Below are positions 53,581-63,131 of a stretch of 64,000 bases of DNA, in pieces. The notes beneath the pieces are model-generated. The model saw nothing but the letters and a program-made list of their open reading frames with translations. It made no database searches and was not told the DNA's origin. Numbering within the stretch: the first letter of the stretch is position 1; every line of letters starts with the position of its first letter. Position numbers and translations under genes: made by a program. The DNA comes from Lichenibacterium dinghuense (lineage in GTDB: Bacteria > Pseudomonadota > Alphaproteobacteria > Rhizobiales > Beijerinckiaceae): assembly GCF_021730615.1 (NCBI RefSeq), contig NZ_JAJLMN010000001.1:1054001-1118000 (forward strand). Reading direction: 5' to 3'.

Positions 53581-55932
53581 TCACGCCGCCTGCACGAAAC
53601 TCTCCAGCACCATCTTTCGCCCGGCGCGGTCGAAGTCCACCGTGAGCTTGTTGCCGTCGACCGCCGCCACCGCGCCTGGCCCGAACTTCTGGTGCATCAC
53701 GCGCGCGCCGACGGTGAAATGCGCCGTCTGGGTCGACTTCGCGATCAGTTCGCCCTCGATCACCCCCGGCAGGCGCGCCGTGCCCGAGGTCGCGCCGGCG
53801 CCCTGGCGCTGCGCCCGCTGCCACCCCGGCGTCGCGTAGGTGGAGGCGCCGAAGGCCTGCACGGTGTCGAAGCGCGACGGCCCGTAGCCCGACCGCTTCT
53901 CGCGCGCCGCCTCGGCGACCTCGACGTGAGCCTCGGGCAGTTCGTCGAGGAAGCGCGACGGGATCGTGGTCTGCCACAGGCCGTGGATGCGGCGGTTGGT
54001 GGCGAAGTAGATGAAGGCGCGGCGCTTGGCGCGGGTGATCCCCACGTAGGCGAGGCGCCGCTCCTCTTCGAGGCCCGCGCGGCCGTTGTCGTCGAGCGAG
54101 CGCTGGTGCGGGAACAACCCCTCCTCCCAGCCCGGCAGGAACACCGTGTCGAACTCCAGCCCCTTGGCGCCGTGCAGCGTCATGATGGAGACGCGCTCCT
54201 CCGTCCCGGCGTTCTCCGCGTCCATCACGAGCGAGATATGCTCCAGGAAGGACACGAGGTCGGGGAACTCCTCCATGGAGCGCACGAGCTCCTTGAGGTT
54301 TTCGAGGCGCCCCGCGGCCTCGGCGGAGCGGTCCTTCTGCCAGAAGTCGGTGTAGCCCGACTCCTCCAGGATGCGCTCGGCGAGCTCGGAATGCGGCACC
54401 GAGCCCAGGGCGGCCCGCCAGCGCGCGAAGTCCGACACCAGCGCCCGCAGGGTCTGGCGCTGCTTGGGCTTCAGCTCGTCGGTCTCGACCATCATGGCGG
54501 CCGAGGCCATCAGCGGCAGGTCGCGGTCGCGGCCGAAGGCGCGCAGCACGCCGACCGTCGAGTCGCCGAGGCCGCGCTTCGGCGTGTTGACGATGCGCTC
54601 GAAGGCGAGGTCGTCGTCGGGCTGGGCGACGCAGCGCAGGTAGGCCAGCGCGTCGCGGATCTCCAGCCGCTCGTAGAAGCGCGGGCCGCCGATCACGCGA
54701 TACGGGAGCCCCAAGGTGATGAAGCGCTCCTCGAACTCGCGCATCTGGAACGAGGCACGCACGAGGACCGCGATCCCATCGAGCGAGTGCTTCTGCCGGT
54801 GGAGCTGCTCGATCTCCTCGCCGACCTGCCGCGCCTCCTCCTCCGAATCCCACACGCCGGAGACGACGGGCTTCGCGCCGGCCTCGCCCTCGGTGTAGAG
54901 GGTCTTGCCGAGCCGGTCCTCGTTGCGGGCGATCAGCCCCGAGGCGGCGCCGAGGATGTGGCCGGTCGAGCGGTAGTTGTTTTCCAGCTTCACCACGGCG
55001 GCGCCGGGGAAGTCGTGCTCGAAGCGCAGGATGTTGTCGACCTCGGCGCCGCGCCAGCCGTAGATCGACTGGTCGTCGTCGCCGACGCAGCACAGGTTGT
55101 GGCGCCCCTGCGCCAGCATGCGCAGCCACAAGTACTGGACCACGTTGGTGTCCTGGTACTCGTCGACCAGCATGTAGCGGAACCACGACTGGTAGCGCTC
55201 CAGCACGTCCGGGTTCTCGCGGAACAGGCGCAGGCATTCGAGCAGGAGGTCGCCGAAGTCGGTCGCGTTCAGCGTCTTCAGCCGCGCCTGGTAGGCGGCG
55301 TAGAGCGTGCCGCCCTTGCCGCCCGCGAAGGCGCCGGCCTCGCCGGGCGGCACACGGGCGGGGTCGAGGCCGCGGTTCTTCCAGGCGTCGATCTGGTGGG
55401 CGAGGCCGCGCGCCGGCCAGCGCTTGTCGTCGACGTTGGCGGCCTGCAGCACCTGCTTCAGCAGGCGGATCTGGTCGTCGGTGTCGAGGATGGTGAAGCC
55501 GCTCTTCAGACCGACGAGCTCGGCGTGGCGGCGCAGGATCTTGGTCGAGATGGCGTGGAAGGTGCCGAGCCAGGGCATGCCCTCGCCGGCCGGGCCGACG
55601 AGCCTGCCGATGCGCTCCTTCATCTCGCGCGCCGCCTTGTTCGTGAAGGTGACGGCGAGGATCTCGTGCGGCCGCGCGCGGCCCGTCGCGAGCAGGTGCG
55701 CGATGCGCGTCGTGAGCACGCGCGTCTTGCCCGTGCCGGCGCCCGCCAGCACCAGCACGGGGCCGTCGAGCGTCTCCACCGCGCGGCGCTGCTCGGCGTT
55801 GAGGCCGTCGAGATAGGGCGCCGCGATCTGGGCCCGGGCGCGATCGGCGATGCCGCCGGGGCGCGGCGCGGGGGCCGAAGGCGCGTGCACCGAGGGAACG
55901 GATGCCGGCTGGGCGGAGGTGGGTTCGGCCAA
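53581..55932 (-). CDS. uvrD: UvrD/PcrA-type DNA helicase
   Basis: A 783-aa superfamily 1A helicase. The first 40 residues are a Pro/Ala-rich leader. Motif I GAGTGKT is at 64-70, motif Ia AVTFTNKAAREMKERI, motif II VDEYQDTN, motif III DDDQSIYGWRGA, motif IV LENNYRST, motif V MTLHGAKGLEFDTVFLPGWE and motif VI EEERRLAYVGITRAKRR all intact. The C-terminal end (VGARVMHQKFGPGAVAAVDG) is a Tudor-like RNAP-interaction domain seen in UvrD/PcrA. It unwinds 3'-5' in nucleotide excision and mismatch repair. The stop lies eight bases after the HEPN-like gene, in convergent orientation. Confidence 0.93.
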   Translation of the reverse strand: MAEPTSAQPASVPSVHAPSAPAPRPGGIADRARAQIAAPYLDGLNAEQRRAVETLDGPVLVLAGAGTGKTRVLTTRIAHLLATGRARPHEILAVTFTNKAAREMKERIGRLVGPAGEGMPWLGTFHAISTKILRRHAELVGLKSGFTILDTDDQIRLLKQVLQAANVDDKRWPARGLAHQIDAWKNRGLDPARVPPGEAGAFAGGKGGTLYAAYQARLKTLNATDFGDLLLECLRLFRENPDVLERYQSWFRYMLVDEYQDTNVVQYLWLRMLAQGRHNLCCVGDDDQSIYGWRGAEVDNILRFEHDFPGAAVVKLENNYRSTGHILGAASGLIARNEDRLGKTLYTEGEAGAKPVVSGVWDSEEEARQVGEEIEQLHRQKHSLDGIAVLVRASFQMREFEERFITLGLPYRVIGGPRFYERLEIRDALAYLRCVAQPDDDLAFERIVNTPKRGLGDSTVGVLRAFGRDRDLPLMASAAMMVETDELKPKQRQTLRALVSDFARWRAALGSVPHSELAERILEESGYTDFWQKDRSAEAAGRLENLKELVRSMEEFPDLVSFLEHISLVMDAENAGTEERVSIMTLHGAKGLEFDTVFLPGWEEGLFPHQRSLDDNGRAGLEEERRLAYVGITRAKRRAFIYFATNRRIHGLWQTTIPSRFLDELPEAHVEVAEAAREKRSGYGPSRFDTVQAFGASTYATPGWQRAQRQGAGATSGTARLPGVIEGELIAKSTQTAHFTVGARVMHQKFGPGAVAAVDGNKLTVDFDRAGRKMVLESFVQAA

Positions 55933-56051
55933 GGGCGGCTCCTGGGGGACCGGCCCCGGGCGGGGCCGTCCCGCGCGCGGGACGGGAACAGAAGCCGAAC
56001 CTTTAGGCCGATCCCGCCCCGCGCGGAAGGGGCTCGGGACGGGAACGCGGA

Positions 56052-56076
56052 AAGGGCCGGAACACGTCCGGCCCTT
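56052..56076. terminator. cspA terminator
   Basis: AAGGGCCGG and CCGGCCCTT pair over nine bases with a seven-base loop, 33 bases after the cspA stop. On the minus strand the stem is followed by TTTCC. Likely terminator of the cold-shock gene and barrier before uvrD. Confidence 0.7.
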
Positions 56077-56109
56077 CGATGTTGGATGGGATTGACCCCG
56101 TGAGGGGGA

Positions 56110-56319
56110 TCACTCAGCCTTGAGGTTGTCGGCCGCCATCTTGCCCGAGCGCCGGTCGGCGACGAGCTCGTAGGTGATCTTCTGTCCTTCGTTGAGGCTC
56201 GACAGTCCCGCGCGCTCCACGGCGGAGATGTGGACGAACACGTCCTGCTTGCCGTCGTCGGGCTGGATGAAGCCGAAGCCCTTGGTCGCGTTGAACCACT
56301 TCACAGTGCCGGTCGCCAT
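56110..56319 (-). CDS. cspA: Cold-shock domain protein
   Basis: A 69-aa CSD protein, typical length. RNP1 KGFGFI (residues 13-18) and RNP2 VFVHI (about 27-31) are intact, within the [20 protein letters not shown] signature. It binds single-stranded RNA/DNA as an RNA chaperone. A strong GGAAAGGA site precedes the ATG. The 219-bp leader (56320-56538) before the divergent-direction neighbour contains no gene and may hold a structured 5'UTR of the kind known for csp genes, though I did not find a specific cold-box. Confidence 0.93.
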   Translation of the reverse strand: MATGTVKWFNATKGFGFIQPDDGKQDVFVHISAVERAGLSSLNEGQKITYELVADRRSGKMAADNLKAE

Positions 56320-56538
56320 GATGTCTGTCCTTTCCTGAAATCAGGATTTGCCGTCCATTCCAGCGATGCGGGACTGGACGGCGGGTGGTACCGATTTGAG
56401 GAGAGAAGTCGTCAGCGGTGCGCCGTGATGGAGCGCACGAAGCCAATTCGTCCGGCCGTAATATCGATCCCATGAGATTAATCCGAACCGCTGTCCCGTT
56501 CAAGTCCGATCGGGTAAAAAGCGTGCTCTGGATTGCAT

Positions 56539-58041
56539 TCAAGGGGTGAAGTGCGCGCGCAGCGCAGCCTTCTGCACCTTGCCCATGGCGTTGCGCGGGA
56601 GCTCGTCGACGAAGACGACGCGCCGCGGCTGCTTGAAGCGGGCGAGCCGGCCGGCGAGCGCGCCGAGCACGGCTTCGGCGTCGGGTCCGCCCTCGCGGGC
56701 CCGCACCACCACGGCGGTGACGGCCTCGCCGAGGTCGGCGTCCGGCAGGCCGATGACGGCGCTCTCGACCACGCCCGGCAGGGCGTCGATGGCTTCCTCG
56801 ACCTCCTTCGGGTAGACGTTGTAGCCGCCCGTGATGACGAGGTCCTTGGCCCGGCCCACGATGGCGAGCGAGCCCGTCCCGTCGAACTGCCCGAGGTCGC
56901 CCGACACGAACCAGCCGTCGGCCGTGAACTCGGCCGCGGTCTTCTCGGGGTTGCGCCAGTAGCCCGCGAAGACATTGGGGCCGCGGATCTCGACCATGCC
57001 GGTTTCCCCGAGGCCCAGCGGGCCTCCGCTGGCCGGGTCGACCACCCGCACCTCCACGCCCGGCAGCGGCGGCCCGACGCGCCCCGGCACGCGCGGGCCG
57101 TCGTAGGGGTTGGAGGTCGTCATGTTGGTCTCGGTCATGCCGTAGCGCTCGAGGATCGCGTGGCCGGTGCGCGCCCGGAAGGCCGCGTGCGTGTCGGCGA
57201 GCAGCGGCGCGGAGCCCGACACCACGAGCCGCAGCCTCCGCGCCGCCGCCTCGAGGCCCGGCTCGGCGAGCAGGCGCGTGTAGAAGGTCGGCACGCCCAT
57301 CATGGCGGTCGCGCGCGGCAGCAGGCGCAGCACCTCGGCGGGATCGAAGCGCGGCAGGAACAGGATCGCGCCGCCGGCCGCCAGCAGCGTGTTGGTGGCG
57401 ACGAAGAGCCCGTGCGTGTGGAACACCGGCAGGGCGTGGAGCAGCACGTCCTCGGCCGTGAAGCGCCACAGCTCCGCCAGGGTCAGCGCGTTCGACAGCA
57501 GGTTGTCGTGGGTCAGCATGGCGCCCTTCGAGCGCCCCGTCGTGCCCGACGTGTACAGGATCGCGGCGAGGTCGCCCGGCCCGCGCTCCGCGTCGGCGAA
57601 GTCCGGCGGCTCGCCCGCGGCCAGCGCCATGAGGGTGCCGTCGCCGGCCGCGCCCAGGGTCTCGATCCGCGTGCCGGCCTCGCCGCCCGCGAGGCCGGCG
57701 AGCGTGACCCGGCGGGCCGGGTCGACCACGAGCAGGCGCGGCGCCGCGTCGGACGCGAAATAGCCGAGCTCGCCCGGCGTGTAGGCCATGTTGAGCGGCA
57801 GGTAGACGGCCCCGGCCCGCACGGTCGCGAGGTAGAGCGCCAGCGCTTCCACGCTCTTCTCGACCTGGGCGGCGACGCGGTCTCCCGGCCTCACCCCGAG
57901 CGCCCCCAGCGCCCGCGCGATCCGGCCCGACAGCGCGTCGAGGTCGCGGTAGGACAGCACGCGGCCCGCGGCCGTCTCGATCGCGCGGCGGTCGGGGTGG
58001 GGCGCCCGGGCCCTGAGGCCGGCGACGAGGTGGTTCGGCAT
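56539..58041 (-). CDS. matB: Malonyl-CoA synthetase-like acyl-CoA ligase
   Basis: A 500-aa ANL-family enzyme very like Rhodopseudomonas MatB as I recall it: ETAAGRVLSYRDLDALSGR, QVEKSVEALALYLATVRAG and YLPLNMAYTPGELGYF near the N-terminus, the phosphate loop YTSGTTGRSKGAM, HALPVFHTHGLFVATN, the ERYGMTETNM adenylate motif and GPNVFAGYW. The C-terminal Lys is in PRNAMGKVQKAALRAH. It would form malonyl-CoA from free malonate, CoA and ATP. The ATG at 58041 has GGAGG upstream (GCGGGAGGAACC). It ends close to the cspA leader and is divergent from fbp. Confidence 0.88.
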   Translation of the reverse strand: MPNHLVAGLRARAPHPDRRAIETAAGRVLSYRDLDALSGRIARALGALGVRPGDRVAAQVEKSVEALALYLATVRAGAVYLPLNMAYTPGELGYFASDAAPRLLVVDPARRVTLAGLAGGEAGTRIETLGAAGDGTLMALAAGEPPDFADAERGPGDLAAILYTSGTTGRSKGAMLTHDNLLSNALTLAELWRFTAEDVLLHALPVFHTHGLFVATNTLLAAGGAILFLPRFDPAEVLRLLPRATAMMGVPTFYTRLLAEPGLEAAARRLRLVVSGSAPLLADTHAAFRARTGHAILERYGMTETNMTTSNPYDGPRVPGRVGPPLPGVEVRVVDPASGGPLGLGETGMVEIRGPNVFAGYWRNPEKTAAEFTADGWFVSGDLGQFDGTGSLAIVGRAKDLVITGGYNVYPKEVEEAIDALPGVVESAVIGLPDADLGEAVTAVVVRAREGGPDAEAVLGALAGRLARFKQPRRVVFVDELPRNAMGKVQKAALRAHFTP

Positions 58042-58217
58042 GGTTCCTCCCGCGGTCCCCGGCCGTCGTGGCGGGCCGGGCGCGGCGCGACTGTCGTGAA
58101 AAAGCGCCGCGGGGTCCAGGGCCGAGCCGCCGGGCCCGCATCGGCGCCGCCTGCCACCGCGCCCCGTCTCGTGGTAACCCGGTGGGTGCAACCACGACAC
58201 GGACACGAGGGCACGCC

Positions 58218-59210
58218 ATGGCCGCCGAACTTCTCGCCGACTACCTTTCCCGCTGGGCCGGGGCCGACGCGGGGCGGCGCGACGTCGCCGCGACCGTGGA
58301 AGCGCTGGCCGACGCCTGCCGCGGCATCTCTGCCCTGGTGGCGCAGGGCAACCTCGAACAGGACCTCGGCGCCGCGGTGACCGAGAACGTCCAGGGCGAG
58401 ACCCAGAAGGCGCTCGACGAGCTGACCGACCGCCTGCTGATCGAGGCCTGCCGCCGCGCCCCCGTGGCGGCCGTGGCCTCCGAGGAGGACGAACACCCCG
58501 TGCCGGTCGATCCCGACGGCAGGCTGCTCGTCGCCTTCGACCCGCTCGACGGCTCCTCCAACATCGACATCAACGTGTCGATCGGCACCATCTTCTCCGT
58601 GCTGCCGCGGCTCGACGGCGTGGACCCCGCCTCGGACGAGAGCTTCCTGCAGCCGGGCCGCGCCCAGCTCGCCGGCGGCTACGTGCTCTACGGCCCACAG
58701 ACCACCCTCGTGATGACGGTGGGCGCGGGCTCGGTGTGCTTCACGCTGGACCGCAAGCGCGACGCCTTCGCGATGACCCACGCCAGGCTCGACATCCCGC
58801 GCGCCACGAAGGAGTTCGCCATCAACATGGCGAACCAGCGCCACTGGCCGGAGCCGGTGAAGCGCTACATCGATGAGTGCCTGCAGGGCGCCGAGGGCGC
58901 GCGCGGCGAGAACACCAACATGCGCTGGGTGGCGTCGCTGGTCGCGGACTGCAACCGCGTGCTGATGCGCGGCGGCGTGTTCCTGTATCCGGGCGACGCG
59001 CGGCCGGGCTACGGCGAGGGCCGCATCCGCGTGCTCTACGAGGCCTCGCCCATCGCCTTCGTGGTGGAGCAGGCCGGCGGCCACGCGGTCACGGGCTTCG
59101 GCGGCCGCGTGATGGACATCGAGCCGAGGAAGCTCCACCAGCGCGCGTCGCTGATCTTCGGCTCGCGGGACGAGATCGCCCGCATCGAGGGCCACCACGC
59201 CGCGGCGTGA
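58218..59210 (+). CDS. fbp: Class I fructose-1,6-bisphosphatase
   Basis: A 330-aa Mg-dependent sugar phosphatase of gluconeogenesis and the Calvin cycle. The active-site loop VAFDPLDGSSNIDINVSIGT (about residues 104-123) contains the metal-binding DPLDGSS motif; EEDEHPV gives the upstream acidic ligands; substrate residues are in NMRWVASLVADCNRVLMRGG and FLYPGDARPGYGEGRIRVLYEA. GAGGGCACGCC precedes the ATG at 58218. No other Calvin-cycle gene is adjacent, so gluconeogenesis is the default role. Confidence 0.95.
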   Translation: MAAELLADYLSRWAGADAGRRDVAATVEALADACRGISALVAQGNLEQDLGAAVTENVQGETQKALDELTDRLLIEACRRAPVAAVASEEDEHPVPVDPDGRLLVAFDPLDGSSNIDINVSIGTIFSVLPRLDGVDPASDESFLQPGRAQLAGGYVLYGPQTTLVMTVGAGSVCFTLDRKRDAFAMTHARLDIPRATKEFAINMANQRHWPEPVKRYIDECLQGAEGARGENTNMRWVASLVADCNRVLMRGGVFLYPGDARPGYGEGRIRVLYEASPIAFVVEQAGGHAVTGFGGRVMDIEPRKLHQRASLIFGSRDEIARIEGHHAAA

Positions 59211-59237
59211 CGGCCCGAACCGCCGCCGGCGCCGGGG

Positions 59238-60461
59238 TCAGGAGCCCCGGCGGCCGAACGCTTCGGTGAGCCAGAGCAGCAGCGCCAGGACCGGCAGGGC
59301 GACCCCGATGGACGAGGCCAGCGGCCAGCCGCCCTGGGCGTAGGCCCAGCCGCCGGCCGCGGAGCCGACCGCGCCGCCGACGAAGAAGAACGCCATGAAC
59401 ATGCCGTTCAGCCGGGCGCGGTATTCCGCCCCGAGCGAGAAGATGGCGCGCTGGCCGAGCACGAGGTTCGCCGTGACGCCGAAGTCGACCACGACGGCGC
59501 CGACCACCAGGAGGGCGAGCGCCAGCGGCGAGCCGGGGGCCGCGACGTGGGTCACGGCGAAGCCGGCCGCCACGGTCAGCATGGCGAGGCCGGAGGCGGG
59601 GCGGATCCAGCCCCGGTCGGCCACGCGGCCGGCGAGCGGCGCCGACACCGCGCCGGCGACGCCCGCCAGCGCGAACAGCGCGATGCCGAACTGGGACAGG
59701 CGATACAGCGGGCCCGCGAGCAGCAGCGGCGTCGTGGTCCAGAACAGCGAGAAGGCGCCGAACAGGCAGAACTGGTAGAGGGCGCGGCGGCGCAGCACCG
59801 GCATGGTGCGGGCCAGGTTCAGCATCGAGGCCAGCAGCGCGCCGTAGCCGAGCCGGTGCGCCGGCACGCGGGCCGGCAGGGCGCGCGTGAGCACGGCCAT
59901 CAGCACCAGCATCACGGCCGTCGAGGCGAAGAATACCGTGTGCCAGGACGACACCTGGGCGACGAAGCTCGCCACCGGGCGCGACAGCATGATGCCGAGC
60001 ATCAGCCCGCTCATCACGTTGCCGACCACCTGCCCGCGCTTCGCCTCCGGGGCGAGGTGGGCCGCGTAGGGCACGAGGATCTGCACCGCCACCGAGCCGA
60101 TGCCGATCAGCAGCGCGGCGAGCAGGAAGGCGCCGGCCGTGGGGGCCAGGGCGGCGCCGAGCAGCGCCACGGTGGCCAGGGCCGTGACGGCGAGGATCAG
60201 CCGGCGGTTCTCGACGAGGTCGCCGAGCGGCACGATGAACAGCAGCCCCGCCCCGTAGCCGAGCTGCGTCATGGTGACGATCAGCCCGGCGCCGGCGTGC
60301 GACAGGCCGAGCGAGGCGCTGATCGGGCCCGCCAGGGGCTGGGCATAGTAGAGGTTGGCGACGATCAGGCCGCAGGTCGCGGCGAGCAGGACCGTCATGC
60401 CGCGCGGCACGGCGGGATGGATCGCCGGCGGATCGCCGGACGCGGTGGTCAGCGTGGACAA
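59238..60461 (-). CDS. MFS transporter
   Basis: A 407-aa major facilitator with twelve predicted helices. The N-terminal half has ANLYYAQPLAGPISASLGLS and PLGDLVENRRLIL, the DHA1-type loop 2-3 motif; the second half starts around residue 215 after a basic loop (ARVPAHRLGYGALL). The family exports drugs or metabolites; the substrate is unknown. The start is uncertain: a TTG at 60461 opens the frame, and an ATG 21 codons later (60398) directly before TM1 is the best alternative. It lies convergent with fbp. Confidence 0.8.
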   Translation of the reverse strand: MSTLTTASGDPPAIHPAVPRGMTVLLAATCGLIVANLYYAQPLAGPISASLGLSHAGAGLIVTMTQLGYGAGLLFIVPLGDLVENRRLILAVTALATVALLGAALAPTAGAFLLAALLIGIGSVAVQILVPYAAHLAPEAKRGQVVGNVMSGLMLGIMLSRPVASFVAQVSSWHTVFFASTAVMLVLMAVLTRALPARVPAHRLGYGALLASMLNLARTMPVLRRRALYQFCLFGAFSLFWTTTPLLLAGPLYRLSQFGIALFALAGVAGAVSAPLAGRVADRGWIRPASGLAMLTVAAGFAVTHVAAPGSPLALALLVVGAVVVDFGVTANLVLGQRAIFSLGAEYRARLNGMFMAFFFVGGAVGSAAGGWAYAQGGWPLASSIGVALPVLALLLWLTEAFGRRGS

Positions 60462-60586
60462 GGGCGGGCTCCCGCGGTTCCGAGAGGCTGCGGTGGACCT
60501 CGGCGGCGGCGCCGGTCAACCCACGCGCGCGGAAGCCTGCCATGCGGCGCGCCGGGGCGAGCGGCCCCGGCGCGCCGCCCAGCCGA

Positions 60587-61555
60587 CTAGCCGCCCGTGG
60601 CGGCGAGCAGCCGGCCCAGCTCGCCGCCGGGGTTGCTGAGGCCGTTCGGGAAGAAGCCGCCGCTGTTGGAGCCGGCCTTGCCCGTGACGACGTTCAGCAC
60701 CTGGCGCGGCGTGCGGGCCCAGGCGAGGCTGTTGGCGTCGGTGTCGGTGATGTTGGCCGGGGACGGGAAGCCGCCCGCGAGCGTGCTCTGGTCGGCGCCG
60801 ATGCCCTCGTCGTCCACCGTGCCCGACAGCTGCGCGCGCGCCGCCGAAATCAGCGCCGTGGCGTTGGTGTAGCCGGCGTTCTGCTGGGCGTAGAGCAGCG
60901 AGCGGATCGTGCCGAGGTGGTAGGCCTCCGCGGCGAAGATCGACGAGGCCGCGGCGAGGATCGTCTTGCTGGTGATGAAGGGCGCCGCGCCGTTGTAGGC
61001 CGTGACGCCGACCTCGGTGAGGATGTAGGCGCCGAGCAGGAAGTTGTAGTCGTCGGAATAGGGGCTGAAGTTGCCGGGCAGGCCGGCCGCGGCCGCGAAG
61101 GCCGTGAAGGCCGTGTCGAGCGAGATGATGGGCTCGGCCGCCGCGGCGCTGCCGAGCGTCGAGCGGAGGAAGCCGATGTGGTTCTTCTCGTCGTTGGCGA
61201 CCTCGGCCATCGTGTCGAGCACGACCACGTTCTGGAAGTTGACCTTGCTGCCGCCGCGCACGCCGCCGCCGGAGAAGCCCTTGCCGGAGGTGAGGTTCGC
61301 CGGCAGGCCCTGGCCATAGACCCCGCGGTTGTAGTATTCTCCCTCGAGGTATTCGAGGTTCAGGGCGAAGTTCAGGATGGCGGTGTCGACGTCGGACGAC
61401 TGCGCCCTGGCTTCGGTGGCCCCCATGGCGGTCCCGAAGGCCGCGAGGGCGCCCGTGATGCCCGCGGCCTTCATGAAGGCCCGGCGGCCGGCTTCGATGT
61501 CGAGCGGACGCCCGGCGCCCGCCTCGGTGGCCTCGGTCGAAGAAGTGTGGGTCAT
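60587..61555 (-). CDS. Tat-exported ferritin-like domain protein
   Basis: A 322-aa protein with a probable Tat signal: GRRAFMKAAGITGALAAFG (residues 23-41), twin Arg at 24-25, cleaved near ARA (about residue 51). The mature part is a ferritin_2 four-helix domain: NFALNLEYLEGEYYNRGVY, VANDEKNHIGFL and FAAEAYHLGTIRSLLY contain Glu and His residues that could bind a di-iron or manganese centre. Similar proteins are called desiccation-associated pcc13-62-like. The extracytoplasmic location and stress-type promoter upstream suggest protection against drying or oxidants. A Ser/Gly/Asn-rich C-terminus ends GELGRLLAATGG. Confidence 0.83.
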   Translation of the reverse strand: MTHTSSTEATEAGAGRPLDIEAGRRAFMKAAGITGALAAFGTAMGATEARAQSSDVDTAILNFALNLEYLEGEYYNRGVYGQGLPANLTSGKGFSGGGVRGGSKVNFQNVVVLDTMAEVANDEKNHIGFLRSTLGSAAAAEPIISLDTAFTAFAAAAGLPGNFSPYSDDYNFLLGAYILTEVGVTAYNGAAPFITSKTILAAASSIFAAEAYHLGTIRSLLYAQQNAGYTNATALISAARAQLSGTVDDEGIGADQSTLAGGFPSPANITDTDANSLAWARTPRQVLNVVTGKAGSNSGGFFPNGLSNPGGELGRLLAATGG

Positions 61556-61620
61556 GTCGTTTCGTCCCCGATCTGCCGGCTGAGCCCGCGCCGTGGTGCC
61601 GGGGAAAGCCGCAGTTCTGA

Positions 61621-61646
61621 CACGTTAAGGTTCTGATCACGGTTCC
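61621..61646 (-). promoter_or_regulatory. EcfG-like promoter of the ferritin-like gene
   Basis: On the minus strand, GGAAC (61642-61646) is followed after 17 bases by CGTG (61621-61624), three of four bases of the CGTT -10 element. It stands 66 bases before the ATG of the ferritin-like gene. Together with the similar boxes at 39.0 and 48.1 kb it suggests control by the general-stress sigma factor. Confidence 0.55.
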
Positions 61647-61877
61647 GTCGCCGTCTTTTGAGAACATAATCGTGCTTTTTGGGTCATCCGGCCCGCGTGC
61701 GGCGAGATGCGGCAGCGGTTGCACTCCCGCGCGGCCGATCCCGGTCCGCCTGCCGGTGCGCCCGCCGCAGGATCCGCGGCCGCCGGCGCGGACGGTCGCC
61801 GCGCCCGCGCTCCCGTGCTCTAAGGTGCGGCGGCGCCGGGGTCCCGGCCGCGCCCCGACCCCCGCGAGACCCGTCCC
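61647..61877. other. Intergenic region before the Na+/H+ antiporter
   Basis: No gene is supported between the ferritin-like gene promoter and the GTG of the antiporter at 61878. The stretch around 61655-61685 is AT-rich (TTTTGAGAACATAATCGTGC) and could hold promoter elements in either direction; the remainder is GC-rich and shows no strong hairpin or repeat. Confidence 0.4.
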
Positions 61878-63131
61878 GTGCCGTCGATCTACGATCTCGC
61901 CGCCCTCCTGCTCGTGGTCTCGGCCGCCTTCGGATGGCTGAACCACCGCTACTCGCCCCTGCCCCACACGATGGGGCTCCTGCTCGCCGGCCTGCTCGCC
62001 TCGCTGGCCCTGATCGCCGTGGACCTCGTGATCCCTGACCGCCGGCTGTTCGATCCGCTCACGGACGCGCTGCTGCAGATCGACTTCCACGACGTCGTGA
62101 TGAACGGGATGCTGGGCTTCCTGCTGTTCGCCGGCGCGCTGCATATCGACCTCGACCTCCTCCGGCAGCGGGCGCTGCCGGTCGTCGCGCTCGCCTGCCT
62201 CGGCACGGCCATCTCGACGGCGGTCGTCGGGGCGGGCTTCTGGGCCTCGGCGGCGCTGGTCGGCCACCCGATCGGGATCTACTGGTGCATGGCCTTCGGG
62301 GCGCTGATCAGCCCGACGGACCCGGTCGCGGTGATGAGCGCGCTGAAGGCCGTGAAGGTTCCGCAGGCTCTGGAGGCGCAGCTCCAGGGTGAGTCGCTGT
62401 TCAACGACGGCGTCGGCATCGTGCTCTTCACCGTGATGCTGCGCTTCGCCGCCGGCGACGACGGCCACGGCACCACGCCGCTCGGCATCGTGGAACTCCT
62501 GCTGGCCGAGGCCGGCGGCGGCCTGCTGCTCGGCACCGTCACGGGCTACCTCGCCTACCGGGCCATGCGGGCGATCGACGATTTCGCGATCGAGGTGCTG
62601 ATCTCCCTCGCCCTGGTCATGGGAACCTACGCCCTGGCGGGCCGGCTGCACGCCAGCGGGCCGCTGTCCGTCGTGGCGGCCGGCCTGCTCATCGCCGACC
62701 GCGGGCCCCGCTACGCCATGACGGAGCGGACCCAGACCTACCTGTTCGGCCTGTGGACGCTGATCGACGAGGTCCTGAACTCGCTGCTGTTCCTGCTGAT
62801 CGGCCTCGAAGTGCTGGTGCTGCGCCACGAGCGGCCGGCGGTGAGCCTCGCGGTTCTGGCGGTGCCGCTGGTGCTGCTGGGCCGCCTCGCCGCGGTGGCG
62901 GGCTCGCCGCTGCTCTTCGGGTGGCGCGGGGCCGTGTCGGCCGCCAACGTGCCCTTCCTCACCTGGGCCGGGGTGCGCGGCGGCATCTCGGTGGCGCTGG
63001 CCCTGTCGATGCCCGACGACCCCGCCAAGCCGACGCTGCTCGCCGCCACCTACGCGGTGGTGCTGTTCAGCGTCGTGATGCAGGGCGGCACGCTCGGCCC
63101 GGTCGTGCGCCGCACCGTCACGGCGGGGTGA
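61878..63131 (+). CDS. Sodium/proton antiporter (CPA1/NhaP type)
   Basis: A 417-aa membrane protein with about twelve helices. The CPA1 core is visible: FGALISPTDPVAVMSALKAV (about 138-157; the TDP unwound helix), then LQGESLFNDGVGIVLF (the ND cation-binding pair) and a C-terminal VRGGISVALALSMP helix with the conserved Arg. It exchanges Na+ or K+ for H+ across the inner membrane. The start is a GTG at 61878. The last 14 bases overlap the convergent cobU gene. Confidence 0.9.
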   Translation: MPSIYDLAALLLVVSAAFGWLNHRYSPLPHTMGLLLAGLLASLALIAVDLVIPDRRLFDPLTDALLQIDFHDVVMNGMLGFLLFAGALHIDLDLLRQRALPVVALACLGTAISTAVVGAGFWASAALVGHPIGIYWCMAFGALISPTDPVAVMSALKAVKVPQALEAQLQGESLFNDGVGIVLFTVMLRFAAGDDGHGTTPLGIVELLLAEAGGGLLLGTVTGYLAYRAMRAIDDFAIEVLISLALVMGTYALAGRLHASGPLSVVAAGLLIADRGPRYAMTERTQTYLFGLWTLIDEVLNSLLFLLIGLEVLVLRHERPAVSLAVLAVPLVLLGRLAAVAGSPLLFGWRGAVSAANVPFLTWAGVRGGISVALALSMPDDPAKPTLLAATYAVVLFSVVMQGGTLGPVVRRTVTAG